DNA from: Bacteroidota bacterium
GTDB lineage: Bacteria > Bacteroidota > Ignavibacteria > Kryptoniales > JAKASW01
Assembly: GCA_021811615.1 (NCBI GenBank)
Contig: JAJZNW010000027.1
Span: 1-55,155, forward strand
Length of the DNA: 55,155 nucleotides
Direction: 5' to 3'
The notes under the pieces were generated by a model. It did no database searches, had not been told where the DNA came from, and worked only from the letters and a program-made list of their open reading frames with translations. The position numbers and the translations under genes were made by a program. Below are positions 38,199-46,832 of this stretch, piece by piece. The number at the start of each line of letters is the position of its first letter. Within the stretch, counting starts at the first letter, position 1.

Positions 38199-39470
38199 TC
38201 AGTCCAGCCTGGGTCTGACGAACCATGCTTCTCCCATCGTGAAAGACAGGTAAAGCCTGAATACTCTTTCATGGAACAGAAGATCGCTTTCCAGACCCCG
38301 AAACCCGTATTGAACTCCGACGTCCACTGTCGCGGTGTAACTCAACGGCAATTCGATACCGGCTGTCGCAAACAGTTCATCAACCTGCGCCGGCTGGCCC
38401 GACGTCGTCGGCACGACAAACTGCGTCCTGCTGTAATAGAGGCCGGCTCTCAAAACTCGTTTTGCGAAGAGGGAACGTATACTTCTTCCCTGGAGATACT
38501 CGACTCCACCACCTATGAACAGGACATTCTTCAGTGTTCCGGCCGGGGTGAATGAATCGTAATAGCTGGAAAGTCTTTCCGTACGCAGGTCCAGAACCGC
38601 CGCGAGACCGTTGCCGAAGACTTTGGCAATTCCGATTCCGAACTCGGCCGGTATGTATCCTGATGCATTCTGTGAAAATGTCGTGTCCAATCCGTCAGGA
38701 TAGATACTGTTGATCTGATCTGCGCCGGACAAGTTGAACGGATAACGATAGTACCCGGCGATCGTCAGGCCCTTCAGGAAACCGATATGAGTCCATTCAT
38801 CCAATCCGCCGAGAACTAAGCCAACGGTTCCGCTGGCACCTCTCAGGTAGAGGCTATTATCCGTGTAAGCACTCTGAAAATTCGCACTATCAAAGGTAAC
38901 GTTTGAAATGGATTGCATCCTCCCGAACGCATACTGGAACGACGCTCCGATCCCTATACCAGTTATCGGAGAGAAGCTCCCTCCGAGGAAAGCCTCCCCA
39001 AGACCGCCGGAGCCTTTCCTGTCAAAAGCAAAAGACGAGCCGCTCACTCCGGCCACAGAGTCCGATGCATTTATGCCGTAGCTGTACGAAGTCATGGGAG
39101 TGAAGCCGCCCGCCACGGACAGTCCGAGTGAAGGATCAAGCGGAAGGGCAAATATACCGCCGCCGAAGTTTCCGTTCGCGCCGTAAGAAGTGCTGTTCAA
39201 GCTTTTGTCAATCGACGTCACGCCGGCAAAATCGTATGTGGCGGTCATCTGCACATTCTGAAGCCCTATCCACGTTGCGGGATTGAGCCTGTTCAAATAA
39301 CCGTCGCCGATCAAGGCGAGTCCGGCATTCCCCATCCCTGCCGACCTTGTTCCGGCAAAACTTGAAAAAGCCCCGACGCCCCTGTCCGAGAGCGGCGAAG
39401 CATCCTGAGCAAACGCTGCGGCCGACAAAACAAGCAACAGCAGTCCTAATTGTGCAAATTTCTTCATCAT
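38199..39470 (-). CDS. outer-membrane beta-barrel protein, PorV/FadL-like
   Basis: A 423-residue protein with a signal peptide (1-21, AAAFA/Q). RSAGMGNAGLALIGDGYLNRLNPATW near the N-terminus is the typical start of the PorV/UPF0164 and FadL-like barrels in this phylum. Alternating hydrophobic strands continue to the C-terminus, which ends in an aromatic strand (LYLSFTMGEAWF). It could be a transport barrel or a T9SS shuttle. Its start overlaps the stop of the upstream lipoprotein gene (ATGA), which suggests the two proteins work together at the outer membrane. Confidence 0.75.
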   Translation of the reverse strand: MMKKFAQLGLLLLVLSAAAFAQDASPLSDRGVGAFSSFAGTRSAGMGNAGLALIGDGYLNRLNPATWIGLQNVQMTATYDFAGVTSIDKSLNSTSYGANGNFGGGIFALPLDPSLGLSVAGGFTPMTSYSYGINASDSVAGVSGSSFAFDRKGSGGLGEAFLGGSFSPITGIGIGASFQYAFGRMQSISNVTFDSANFQSAYTDNSLYLRGASGTVGLVLGGLDEWTHIGFLKGLTIAGYYRYPFNLSGADQINSIYPDGLDTTFSQNASGYIPAEFGIGIAKVFGNGLAAVLDLRTERLSSYYDSFTPAGTLKNVLFIGGGVEYLQGRSIRSLFAKRVLRAGLYYSRTQFVVPTTSGQPAQVDELFATAGIELPLSYTATVDVGVQYGFRGLESDLLFHERVFRLYLSFTMGEAWFVRPRLD

Positions 39471-40639
39471 CTCTTCGTAGGAGTATATGTTATCGTCAGT
39501 TTTGGTTTCAGAGAATCCGGTGCGTTTCCGTTATACAAGAAGACAAGATCTGCACTACTCAACGCATTGCTTTGTACGATCATGAAACCATTATTCTGAG
39601 CATCCACCATGTACTGGACTATGCTCGTGACGTTGAACTTATAGACGTTCCCTACAGGGTAGCCATAGGTTGGAAAATTCGAATTCACCTGGTTGGAGGA
39701 GGCATCGATAGTGTAGTACGCGGTCAGCGTATCGGCAGATACTCGAGTGTAAGGCAACTGCGCAGTTGAGTCCATCCGCAATGTGAGCGTAGCCTGGTTG
39801 ATAATGCTGTAGTTTGGAACACGGCTCAAGTCGAACAAGATATTGGATTGCTCACCCGTGCCGGCCTGGACTATCGAGTAAGGCCCCTGGGGAGCCGTCG
39901 TCACAATCGATGTCTGGGCGACGGACGAAGCATAGCTTAGAGACACGCTTGTGGTATCCAGCGTATTATTCTTGATATAAATAACCGTACAAACAGGGAT
40001 CTGACCGGTGACACCATAAACCGGTCCGTAGACCGAGACTATCCCCTGATCGTTCAACGGCTTTATGATGAAACCGTTGTTGGGAACTGCGGTGTCCTGA
40101 GTAGCTATCGCCCACTGTCTGACGACGGATGAATCAAGATTCAGAACTACAGTCGAATCGGTGATTGTGCTGGATGTTATGATGTTCTGTGTGCCGTATC
40201 CTACAACGTTTACACTGTCCCAGGTGAAGGTCGTGGAATTCCACACGCTATCCATGGAATATCCCGCAAACGTCGCGCTGTTAAAATTCCCGCCGGGACC
40301 TTCCAACAGGTACGACGAGCGATACAGAGTTACCGTGGTCGACAAAATTGTCTGGGCCGAGTCCACAGGATCAAGCGCCGAAAACCTTATGAGCAAATCG
40401 GCCTCGGTCCATGGTACCTTTCCAAGCAGGAGCTCCGAGCTCGTACCTGTTGCGAGTCCCGTGTTTACCTGAGAGGATGTTACCTTCGCCGAGTCGGCAA
40501 CCGAATTGAAGTATACCGGCACTAGCGCGGTATCGCTGGAAACGAGCCAGGCGCCTGTCTGATTTATCTTGTTTGAGCAGCCCACTACAAACATCGACAG
40601 AGCGAGCACAAAAAGCGAACTCTTAATTATCAGTCTCAA
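39467..40639 (-). CDS. lipoprotein with DNRLRE-like repeated domains
   Basis: A 390-residue lipoprotein: the lipobox VVGC gives a modified Cys about residue 21 from the TTG at 40639, which follows the short basic segment RLIIKSS. The longer frame to 40687 would place a 16-residue extension before the signal and overlap gmhB more. The mature part has two Ser/Thr-rich beta regions with patterns such as FDLSRVPNYSIINQATLTLRMD and NGFMIVQSNALSSADLVFLYN, like DNRLRE and CBM-type domains. It probably sits in the outer membrane with the barrel protein encoded downstream. The function is unknown. Confidence 0.68.
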   Translation of the reverse strand: MRLIIKSSLFVLALSMFVVGCSNKINQTGAWLVSSDTALVPVYFNSVADSAKVTSSQVNTGLATGTSSELLLGKVPWTEADLLIRFSALDPVDSAQTILSTTVTLYRSSYLLEGPGGNFNSATFAGYSMDSVWNSTTFTWDSVNVVGYGTQNIITSSTITDSTVVLNLDSSVVRQWAIATQDTAVPNNGFIIKPLNDQGIVSVYGPVYGVTGQIPVCTVIYIKNNTLDTTSVSLSYASSVAQTSIVTTAPQGPYSIVQAGTGEQSNILFDLSRVPNYSIINQATLTLRMDSTAQLPYTRVSADTLTAYYTIDASSNQVNSNFPTYGYPVGNVYKFNVTSIVQYMVDAQNNGFMIVQSNALSSADLVFLYNGNAPDSLKPKLTITYTPTKR

Positions 40640-41195
40640 TCTTCTTTCGGATAAAGTTTGATACGCTATCGAAAAGGTTCTCAGCAAGATAATCTATTTT
40701 GATTCCGCCGTCAATGCACCGCTGATAATCGGACTCGCCGTAACCGGTTTGTACGAGAGAAGTATAAGTTCCGGCGTTCTCGCCGCATTTGACATCGCTC
40801 CACTTGTCGCCCACGACAAATGAAGCGGCAAGATCCAAATCGAATTCCGCCTTAGCCCTGAGAAGCATACCTATGCGTGGTTTTCGGCATTCACAATCCA
40901 CCTTATCTCCATAGTTCGGGTGGTGCGGACAGTAATACATGGCATCAACTCTCGCTCCTGAGCGCTTCAACATATCTACAAGCTTGGAATTGACGGAATC
41001 CACCTGTGCAGCCGTCATTATTCCGCGGGAGACTCCCGATTGATTCGAGATTACGATTACTTTAAGCCCAAGGGCGTTAGCGATCCTTATGGCTTCGGAA
41101 GAACCTTCAATCAGTTCCAGATCGCCGGGGTCGGTAAGGTAATCCTTGTCGATGTTGATCGTTCCGTCGCGATCAATGAAAACGGCCCGGTTCAC
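40623..41195 (-). CDS. gmhB: D-glycero-D-manno-heptose 1,7-bisphosphate 7-phosphatase
   Basis: GmhB removes a phosphate in ADP-heptose synthesis for the lipopolysaccharide inner core. The HAD motif I is FIDRDGTIN, motif II VIVISNQSGVSRG, and motif III VVGDKWSDVKCGENAG. The zinc-binding Cys/His loop CPHHPNYGDKVDCECRKP is characteristic of the GmhB/HisB-N group. Length 190 fits. The GTG start overlaps the glgA stop (GTGA). Confidence 0.92.
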   Translation of the reverse strand: MNRAVFIDRDGTINIDKDYLTDPGDLELIEGSSEAIRIANALGLKVIVISNQSGVSRGIMTAAQVDSVNSKLVDMLKRSGARVDAMYYCPHHPNYGDKVDCECRKPRIGMLLRAKAEFDLDLAASFVVGDKWSDVKCGENAGTYTSLVQTGYGESDYQRCIDGGIKIDYLAENLFDSVSNFIRKKIETDN

Positions 41196-42676
41196 TTTTC
41201 CAGGATCTTGTTGTACAACTCTTCGTATTGCTTCGCTGAACTTGTCCAGGAAAAGTCCTCCATCATCGCGTTGCGCATCACCTTCTGCCAGCTTTTCTGA
41301 TCACCGAAAAGTGTGACGGCGCGTGAGACGGCTTTTACCATGTCGCCGGCTTTGAAGTCCTGGAAAAAGAACCCGGTGCCGGTCAGTTTCTGCGGATTGA
41401 CCTCCGCGACCGTATCTGCAAGTCCGCCGGTCTTCCTGACAACCGGGATCGTTCCGTATTTAAGCGAGTAGAGTTGGTTCAGCCCGCAAGGCTCGAATTT
41501 GCTCGGCATGAGGAAAATATCAGAGGCTCCCTCGATCAGGTGCGCGAGTTCGTCGTTGTAGCCGAGCTCCAGAGACATCTCGTCCGGATATTTCTTTGCC
41601 AGCGCTTCCAGCTTAGTGTGGTATTGCTTCTCGCCGGTGCCGAGGAGAATAAATTGCACCTTCAACTTCATCAACTCTGCGAAGCCGTCGATGACCAGGT
41701 CGATCCCCTTCTGTTCCACGAGTCTCGTCACCATCCCCACGAGCGGGACACCCGGCTCGAATTTCTTATTGAATCTCTTGAGGAGATATTTCTTATTCTC
41801 AACCTTCGCGTCGAGAGTCTTCACACTGTACTTGAACGGAATGAACTGGTCGGTATCCGGATTCCAGAGTGAGTAGTCGATACCGTTCACAATCCCGGAA
41901 AACTTCTTGTTCTTTTTCGCGAGGACACCTTCGAGACCGAAACCATACTCTTCGCTTCCCGATATCTCATCGGCATAAGTACTGCTGACGGTAGTTACGA
42001 AATCGGAGTAAACGATGCCCGCCTTCATGAAGCTGAACTTTCCGTAAAACTCCGCCCCTTCCGGCGTGAACACATCTGCAGGGAGACCGGTTTTGGGGAA
42101 CGTCTCTTTAGGGAAGAGGCCCTGGTATGCGACGTTGTGTATAGTAAAGACTGTCTTAATGTTTTTGAAGAACGGATCCTTGCTGTAAATCTTTTTCAAA
42201 TAAACCGGGACGAGACCGCTCTGCCAGTCGTTGCAGTGGATAATGTGAGGCGCCCATCCGAGTCTTTTCAGAATTTCGAATATGCCTCGCGAGTAGAAGA
42301 TGTACCGTTCATCGTTGTCGGGATAGTCGCGTTTCGTTTTGGGATCCTGGTATATTCCCTGCCTCCCGAAGAATTCCGCGCTGTCGATGAAATATATCTG
42401 GACTTTCGTCCTGTCGCCGATCAGAAATGAAGACTTGACATTTAGCTTCGCCGACTTCTTTCCGATCGGGATATTGATATCCTTCAGCCGTATGATCTCG
42501 TGTATTCGGAATTTTCGCTCGTTGACAAATCCATAACGCGGGATTGCCAGCCGAACCTCGTGTCCGATTTCTTTCAAAGCTTGCGGCAAAGCACTCGCAA
42601 CATCTGCCAAACCGCCGGTCTTTGCAAAAGGAAATACCTCCGAGGATAAAAATAAGACATTGAGGGGTTGCGTCAT
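41192..42676 (-). CDS. glgA: glycogen synthase (ADP-glucose type)
   Basis: GlgA extends alpha-1,4-glucan chains from ADP-glucose. The N-terminal KTGGLADVASALP motif binds the nucleotide sugar; HCNDWQSGLVP, TIHNVAYQGLFP, NGIDYSLWNP, and C-terminal MPSKFEPCGLNQLYSLKYGTIPVVRKTGGLADTV complete the GT5 signatures. Length 494 fits. It heads an operon with gmhB, a lipoprotein and a barrel, driven by a clear promoter at 42701-42729. Confidence 0.95.
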   Translation of the reverse strand: MTQPLNVLFLSSEVFPFAKTGGLADVASALPQALKEIGHEVRLAIPRYGFVNERKFRIHEIIRLKDINIPIGKKSAKLNVKSSFLIGDRTKVQIYFIDSAEFFGRQGIYQDPKTKRDYPDNDERYIFYSRGIFEILKRLGWAPHIIHCNDWQSGLVPVYLKKIYSKDPFFKNIKTVFTIHNVAYQGLFPKETFPKTGLPADVFTPEGAEFYGKFSFMKAGIVYSDFVTTVSSTYADEISGSEEYGFGLEGVLAKKNKKFSGIVNGIDYSLWNPDTDQFIPFKYSVKTLDAKVENKKYLLKRFNKKFEPGVPLVGMVTRLVEQKGIDLVIDGFAELMKLKVQFILLGTGEKQYHTKLEALAKKYPDEMSLELGYNDELAHLIEGASDIFLMPSKFEPCGLNQLYSLKYGTIPVVRKTGGLADTVAEVNPQKLTGTGFFFQDFKAGDMVKAVSRAVTLFGDQKSWQKVMRNAMMEDFSWTSSAKQYEELYNKILEK

Positions 42677-42700
42677 CTCATACCATGGTTTGTTTCAAAA

Positions 42701-42729
42701 AAAATACCAAAAATCCGTCAGATAATCAA
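42701..42729 (-). promoter_or_regulatory. sigma70-type promoter for the glgA operon
   Basis: Minus strand: TTGATT (42724-42729), 17 bases, TATTTT (42701-42706). The start point near 42694 gives a leader of about 18 bases before the glgA ATG. Confidence 0.55.
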
Positions 42730-42752
42730 TCGCATTTCCGGTCCACCTCATC

Positions 42753-42781
42753 TTGCATCACTTGGAGAGGTGAAATATATT
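42753..42781 (+). promoter_or_regulatory. sigma70-type promoter for the beta-CASP nuclease operon
   Basis: TTGCAT (42753-42758), 17 bases, TATATT (42776-42781). The start point near 42788 gives a leader of about 18 bases before the ATG at 42806. It is divergent from the glgA promoter, whose -35 lies 24 bases away. Confidence 0.6.
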
Positions 42782-42805
42782 CGAAGAGATTACTCGGGAT
42801 AACGA

Positions 42806-44203
42806 ATGCAAATACAATTCATTGGTGCTGCACAGACCGTCACGGGATCGATGCACTTACTCGAAGTCAACGGAAAACGCATTCTGCTCGACTGCGGTTT
42901 TTTTCAGGGCAAGCGGGCAGAGAGCATCAGTCTGAACAAGAACTTCGGCTATTTTCACCCCGCGCAGATCGATGCGGTTATTTTGTCTCACGCGCATATC
43001 GACCACAGCGGAAATCTCCCCAACCTCGTCAAGCAGGGATTCACCGGCCCCATCTACTCCACACCTGCCACTCGTGACCTTTCCGGGATAATGCTCACCG
43101 ACAGTGCGAAGATACAGGAACAGGACACGGAGTTTCTCAACAAGAAGCTTGCAAAGCGCGGAGAGCCTCCGGTGTCTCCGATATACGATACTGAGGACGC
43201 GCTTGCGGTGATGCCGCTGTTCGTCTCGGTTTCCTATCATCACGAGATAAACGTCGCCGACGGCGTTCACCTCACATTCCTCGACGCGGGCCACATACTC
43301 GGAAGCGCGATGGTACATCTTCGCATAAATGACGGTCGCGACGAGAAGATAATCCTGTTCACCGGCGACCTCGGAAGAAGAAACATGCCGCTGCTCAGAA
43401 ATCCAGATGAGGTTCGGGAAGCGGATGTTTTGTTGTCGGAGAGCACTTATGGGGGAAGGCATCACGATCCCATACAGGGCATGGAAGACCAGCTTAAGGA
43501 AGTGATACTTCGCACGATCAAAAGAGGTGGAAAGGTAGTCATACCTGCCTTCAGCGTCGAGAGGACTCAGGAAATCACCTATACCCTGCACCGTCTCTTC
43601 GAAAGTAAGGCACTTCCAAGGATTCCGGTTTTCGTCGACAGCCCGTTGTCCGTCAATGCCACCGAAGTTTTCCGGCTTCACCCGGAATGTTTCAACAGAG
43701 ATATTTTCAAAATGGTGATCGCGCATGACGATCCGTTCGGGTTTGAATACATAAATTACATAAGGTCCGTCGAAGATTCGAAGAGACTCAACGACATGAA
43801 GGAACCGATGGTGATTATCTCCGCGTCGGGCATGTGCGAGAGCGGGAGGATACTTCATCACCTTGCAAACAACATCGGCGATCCGAAGAATACCGTCCTG
43901 ATTGTCGGCTACCAGGCGCCGGATACTCTCGGAAGACGGATACTTAATCACCAGCCGGAGCTCAGGATTTTCGGAGAGACGTTCCCGCTGAAGGCGGAAG
44001 TCGTGGAAATGCACTCTTTCTCCGCGCACGCGGACCACGACGACATTGTCAGCTTCGTGGAGAAGTTTGACAAACAAAGACTGAAACGAATATTTCTTGT
44101 ACATGGAGAGGCGGACGCGCAGACGGCTTTACAAAGGTCTCTGTCTCAAAAAGGCTATAAGAATATATCAGCGCCCAAGAAAGGAGAAAGTTTTACCATT
44201 TGA
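42806..44203 (+). CDS. MBL-fold beta-CASP ribonuclease (CPSF73/YSH1-like)
   Basis: A 465-residue metallo-beta-lactamase-fold nuclease. The zinc ligands are in SHAHIDHSG, GHILGSAM and TGDLG, and the beta-CASP part has AFSVERTQEI, SASGMCESGRI and the C-terminal RMMBL motif SFSAHADHDD and FLVHGE. Such bacterial proteins act on RNA, perhaps in decay or processing, and resemble Thermus TTHA0252. The N-terminus MQIQFIGAAQTVTGSMHLLE is standard. The epimerase gene overlaps its stop as TTGA. A 415-codon open frame on the opposite strand is a shadow. Confidence 0.9.
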   Translation: MQIQFIGAAQTVTGSMHLLEVNGKRILLDCGFFQGKRAESISLNKNFGYFHPAQIDAVILSHAHIDHSGNLPNLVKQGFTGPIYSTPATRDLSGIMLTDSAKIQEQDTEFLNKKLAKRGEPPVSPIYDTEDALAVMPLFVSVSYHHEINVADGVHLTFLDAGHILGSAMVHLRINDGRDEKIILFTGDLGRRNMPLLRNPDEVREADVLLSESTYGGRHHDPIQGMEDQLKEVILRTIKRGGKVVIPAFSVERTQEITYTLHRLFESKALPRIPVFVDSPLSVNATEVFRLHPECFNRDIFKMVIAHDDPFGFEYINYIRSVEDSKRLNDMKEPMVIISASGMCESGRILHHLANNIGDPKNTVLIVGYQAPDTLGRRILNHQPELRIFGETFPLKAEVVEMHSFSAHADHDDIVSFVEKFDKQRLKRIFLVHGEADAQTALQRSLSQKGYKNISAPKKGESFTI

Positions 44204-45042
44204 AGAAATTACTGATTACCGGGGGCTCCGGACTGGTTGGCAAATACGTTGCCAAGGATCTTTCGGTCGACTACGAGGTTGCAGTGGCCGACAAGCAAGA
44301 GCCAAATTTCGACGTCAGATTTTTCAAAATTGACATTACGAAGAACGAGACATTCAAAGCAATCGAGGGGGACTTCGATGCCATTTTGCACTTTGCCGGG
44401 ATTCCCACTCCGCTCAACGATCCGGAGGAAGTCGTTTTCCAGGTCAATACGTTCGGAACTTTCAATACGCTCCAGTTTGCCGCTGCAAAGAACGTGAAGA
44501 AGGTAATTCTGGCATCGAGCGAATCAACATTGGGTTTCGCATTTGCGAGACAGGCGCATAATCCTTACTACTTCCCTATCGACGAGCAACATCCTCTCGA
44601 GCCTCAGGATGCATACGGTCTAAGCAAAGTCTGTTCGGAGGAAATCCTGAAGAGCTTCTCACGCGGTTACGGCATGCACACGGTCGCGCTGCGCTTTCCA
44701 TGGATTTGGGTACCGGAAGACAAAGAACGGCAGCAGTACAGAAAACTCATTTCGGACTACCCTAACTGGTACAAGAACCTTTGGGCATGGGTTCACGTCC
44801 ATGACGTCTCACAAGCCATGGCGAAAGCCATCGAATTCAGGAGCGACGGGTTCGACAGGTTCTTTATCGCCGCGGACGAGAACTGGACGGGGTTCCCGGC
44901 AACCGAGCTGATAAGAAAGTTTTACAAAGGCGTGCAGACAGTGCATTCGCTGGAAGGACCTAAAAGCCTGATTAGCAGCGATCTGGCACGGGTAGTTCTC
45001 AAGTATTCACCTAAGTTCGCCGTCTCGGACATCTTCGATTGA
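44200..45042 (+). CDS. NAD-dependent epimerase/dehydratase family protein
   Basis: A 280-residue short-chain dehydrogenase of the extended sugar-epimerase type. The NAD-binding GGSGLVGKYVAKDL is at the N-terminus, D(I)TKNE and HFAGIPTPL follow, and the catalytic YxxxK is in AYGLSKVCSE with the Ser in ASSESTLGF. The substrate is probably a nucleotide sugar or uronate, as in the uronate dehydrogenase-like group, but I cannot choose. The TTG start overlaps the nuclease stop (TTGA), and AAGGAG is 13 bases upstream. Confidence 0.85.
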   Translation: MKKLLITGGSGLVGKYVAKDLSVDYEVAVADKQEPNFDVRFFKIDITKNETFKAIEGDFDAILHFAGIPTPLNDPEEVVFQVNTFGTFNTLQFAAAKNVKKVILASSESTLGFAFARQAHNPYYFPIDEQHPLEPQDAYGLSKVCSEEILKSFSRGYGMHTVALRFPWIWVPEDKERQQYRKLISDYPNWYKNLWAWVHVHDVSQAMAKAIEFRSDGFDRFFIAADENWTGFPATELIRKFYKGVQTVHSLEGPKSLISSDLARVVLKYSPKFAVSDIFD

Positions 45043-46055
45043 GGCGGGTCGTCATAGACACTGACGCGGGCGTAGACGATTCGATAGCTATCGTCTATGC
45101 CTCGCGCCTCCCCGACGCAACAATCGAACTTATCACGACCGTCTCAGGGAATGTTCCCGTTAGTGAAGTCACGCAGAATGTTCTCTATTTAAAGAAGATC
45201 CTTCGGCTGGATGCACCAGTCTTCTCCGGGGCTGAGGCTCCCAGATCCAGAAAACTGATAACCGCGCCGGAAGTGCACGGCAAAGACGGAGTCGGAGGCT
45301 ACCGGAAATCCAAAGGTATCTCATTCCCCGCATGGAGAACAGGCGGTGCGGCAGCTGCAATAGTCATGGCCGCGAGAAAATTTGGTAAGAAACTTACGAT
45401 CATCTCGCTCGGACCTATGACCAACATTGCAAAAGCCGTCTCTCTTGATCCAGCGGCGGTCAAAGGAGTCGGGGGCATAATACAGATGGGCGGCGCATTC
45501 TCAGGCTACGGCAACACAACCGTCTTTACCGAGTTCAACATATTTGTCGACCCCGAAGCAGCTTCTTACGTGCTTAAAAACGGCGTGAAGGTGACTTTTG
45601 TACCGCTTGACCTAACCGAGACACTATTCCTGCCCCGAAATATTGTTGCCAGTTTGCTGGTGAAAGCCGGAGTGAATTGGCCGGAGCTCGTGCCACTACT
45701 CCGAAAGGCACTGAACCACTACATCGATTACCACAGACATGCGGATAAACTGGACGGTTGTTTCATGCATGACCCGATCACCGTCGCGGCAGCGGTCCAT
45801 CCCGAATGGTTCCGTTTCACCGGCTCTTCCGTTTCAATCGAGACTAAGGGAAAGCATACGGCAGGAATGACGGTAGCCGATTTCAGGAAGGGAGCCGTTC
45901 TCGGAAATTCACGCATAGCCGTCTCCTTCGACGCCCTGACTTTCTTAGGCGATCTCACGGGCAAAGTGTTCGGCGCGCGGATAGGGCGTTCAGCCGCAGG
46001 GCAGAGCTGTCTGAGACGACGTTTCACTGCAGATTTCCGAAATAATCTCAGATAG
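45039..46055 (+). CDS. nucleoside hydrolase, IU-preferring family
   Basis: This 338-residue enzyme cleaves the N-glycosidic bond of nucleosides to ribose and base. The Ca2+/ribose-binding N-terminal motif DTDAGVDDSIAI is complete. TVSGNVPV, LGPMTNIAKAV, MGGAFSGYGN and FNIFVDPEAA match the family, and a His in MHDPITVAAA is the expected catalytic or metal-proximal site. The TTG start overlaps the epimerase stop (TTGA). It may serve nucleoside salvage, or with the upstream epimerase it may act on a modified nucleoside; that is speculation. Confidence 0.9.
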   Translation: MRRVVIDTDAGVDDSIAIVYASRLPDATIELITTVSGNVPVSEVTQNVLYLKKILRLDAPVFSGAEAPRSRKLITAPEVHGKDGVGGYRKSKGISFPAWRTGGAAAAIVMAARKFGKKLTIISLGPMTNIAKAVSLDPAAVKGVGGIIQMGGAFSGYGNTTVFTEFNIFVDPEAASYVLKNGVKVTFVPLDLTETLFLPRNIVASLLVKAGVNWPELVPLLRKALNHYIDYHRHADKLDGCFMHDPITVAAAVHPEWFRFTGSSVSIETKGKHTAGMTVADFRKGAVLGNSRIAVSFDALTFLGDLTGKVFGARIGRSAAGQSCLRRRFTADFRNNLR

Positions 46056-46073
46056 CCGATATTATATTTCCAG

Positions 46074-46832
46074 ATGTCCATCGAATTCAGAAACGTAACC
46101 AAAAATTTCTCAGGCTTCACGGCGCTGGATTCTATCTCATTCAAGATAGAAAAAGGAACAGCCTGCGGCTACATAGGGCCCAACGGCGCCGGGAAAACGA
46201 CCACGGCCAGGATCATCGTCGGCCTGGAGAAGTCGGATTCCGGCCTCGTTAAGATCGGGGACGTAGACGACGTGACAGAATTACCCGGGGTTCAAAAAAG
46301 GATCGGGTATGTGCCCGAGTCGCCGAGACTGTACGAGTCGCTGACGCCTCGTGAAACGATCGCAATGGCAGCGATGCTTAGAAAATACGATGCCGAAAAG
46401 GCGATGAGAAAGCTGGAAGTCCTTTCAGAGATACTGAGGTTCGGCGACTTCTTGAGAAAACCGATCAGCGGACTTTCGAAGGGGAACAAGCAGAAGGTCA
46501 TACTCAGCCTGGCCCTTCTGTTCAAGCCTTCGATCCTGGTCCTCGACGAACCCACGGACGGGCTGGACCTTCAGGCGGTAATTTCCCTGAAGCAGTTGAT
46601 AAGGCGATTCACCGCCCGTGATGGAACGGTATTTTACAGCTCGCATCTGCTTGACATAATCGAGGGTGTATGCAGCGAAGTCTACTTCATCAACCAAGGC
46701 AGGATTGGCGGTCACTTCAGGAAGGAGGAGTTCGAAGGTAAGAGAGGCTATCTCGAGGAAGCTCTCTCGGAGAGCATCGGCACAACAACCGATCAGAAGG
46801 TCATAGACGAATTCTTCGATGATGCGGACTAG
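46074..46832 (+). CDS. ABC transporter ATP-binding protein without an adjacent permease
   Basis: A 252-residue ABC ATPase of the ABC-2 exporter type. Walker A is GPNGAGKTT, the signature LSKGNKQKV (with SKGNK instead of SGGQ), Walker B ILVLDEPTDGLD, and the switch His in YSSHLLDI. The C-terminus is a short acidic tail. The next gene encodes an outer-membrane barrel rather than a permease, so its membrane partner must be encoded elsewhere or it works with an unrecognised one. It begins 18 bases after the nucleoside hydrolase gene. Confidence 0.9.
   Translation: MSIEFRNVTKNFSGFTALDSISFKIEKGTACGYIGPNGAGKTTTARIIVGLEKSDSGLVKIGDVDDVTELPGVQKRIGYVPESPRLYESLTPRETIAMAAMLRKYDAEKAMRKLEVLSEILRFGDFLRKPISGLSKGNKQKVILSLALLFKPSILVLDEPTDGLDLQAVISLKQLIRRFTARDGTVFYSSHLLDIIEGVCSEVYFINQGRIGGHFRKEEFEGKRGYLEEALSESIGTTTDQKVIDEFFDDAD

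Noticed and set aside
42857..44104. 415-codon open frame on the minus strand
   Set aside because: It is exactly antisense to the beta-CASP nuclease, whose motifs are clear. The long open frame follows from codon bias.
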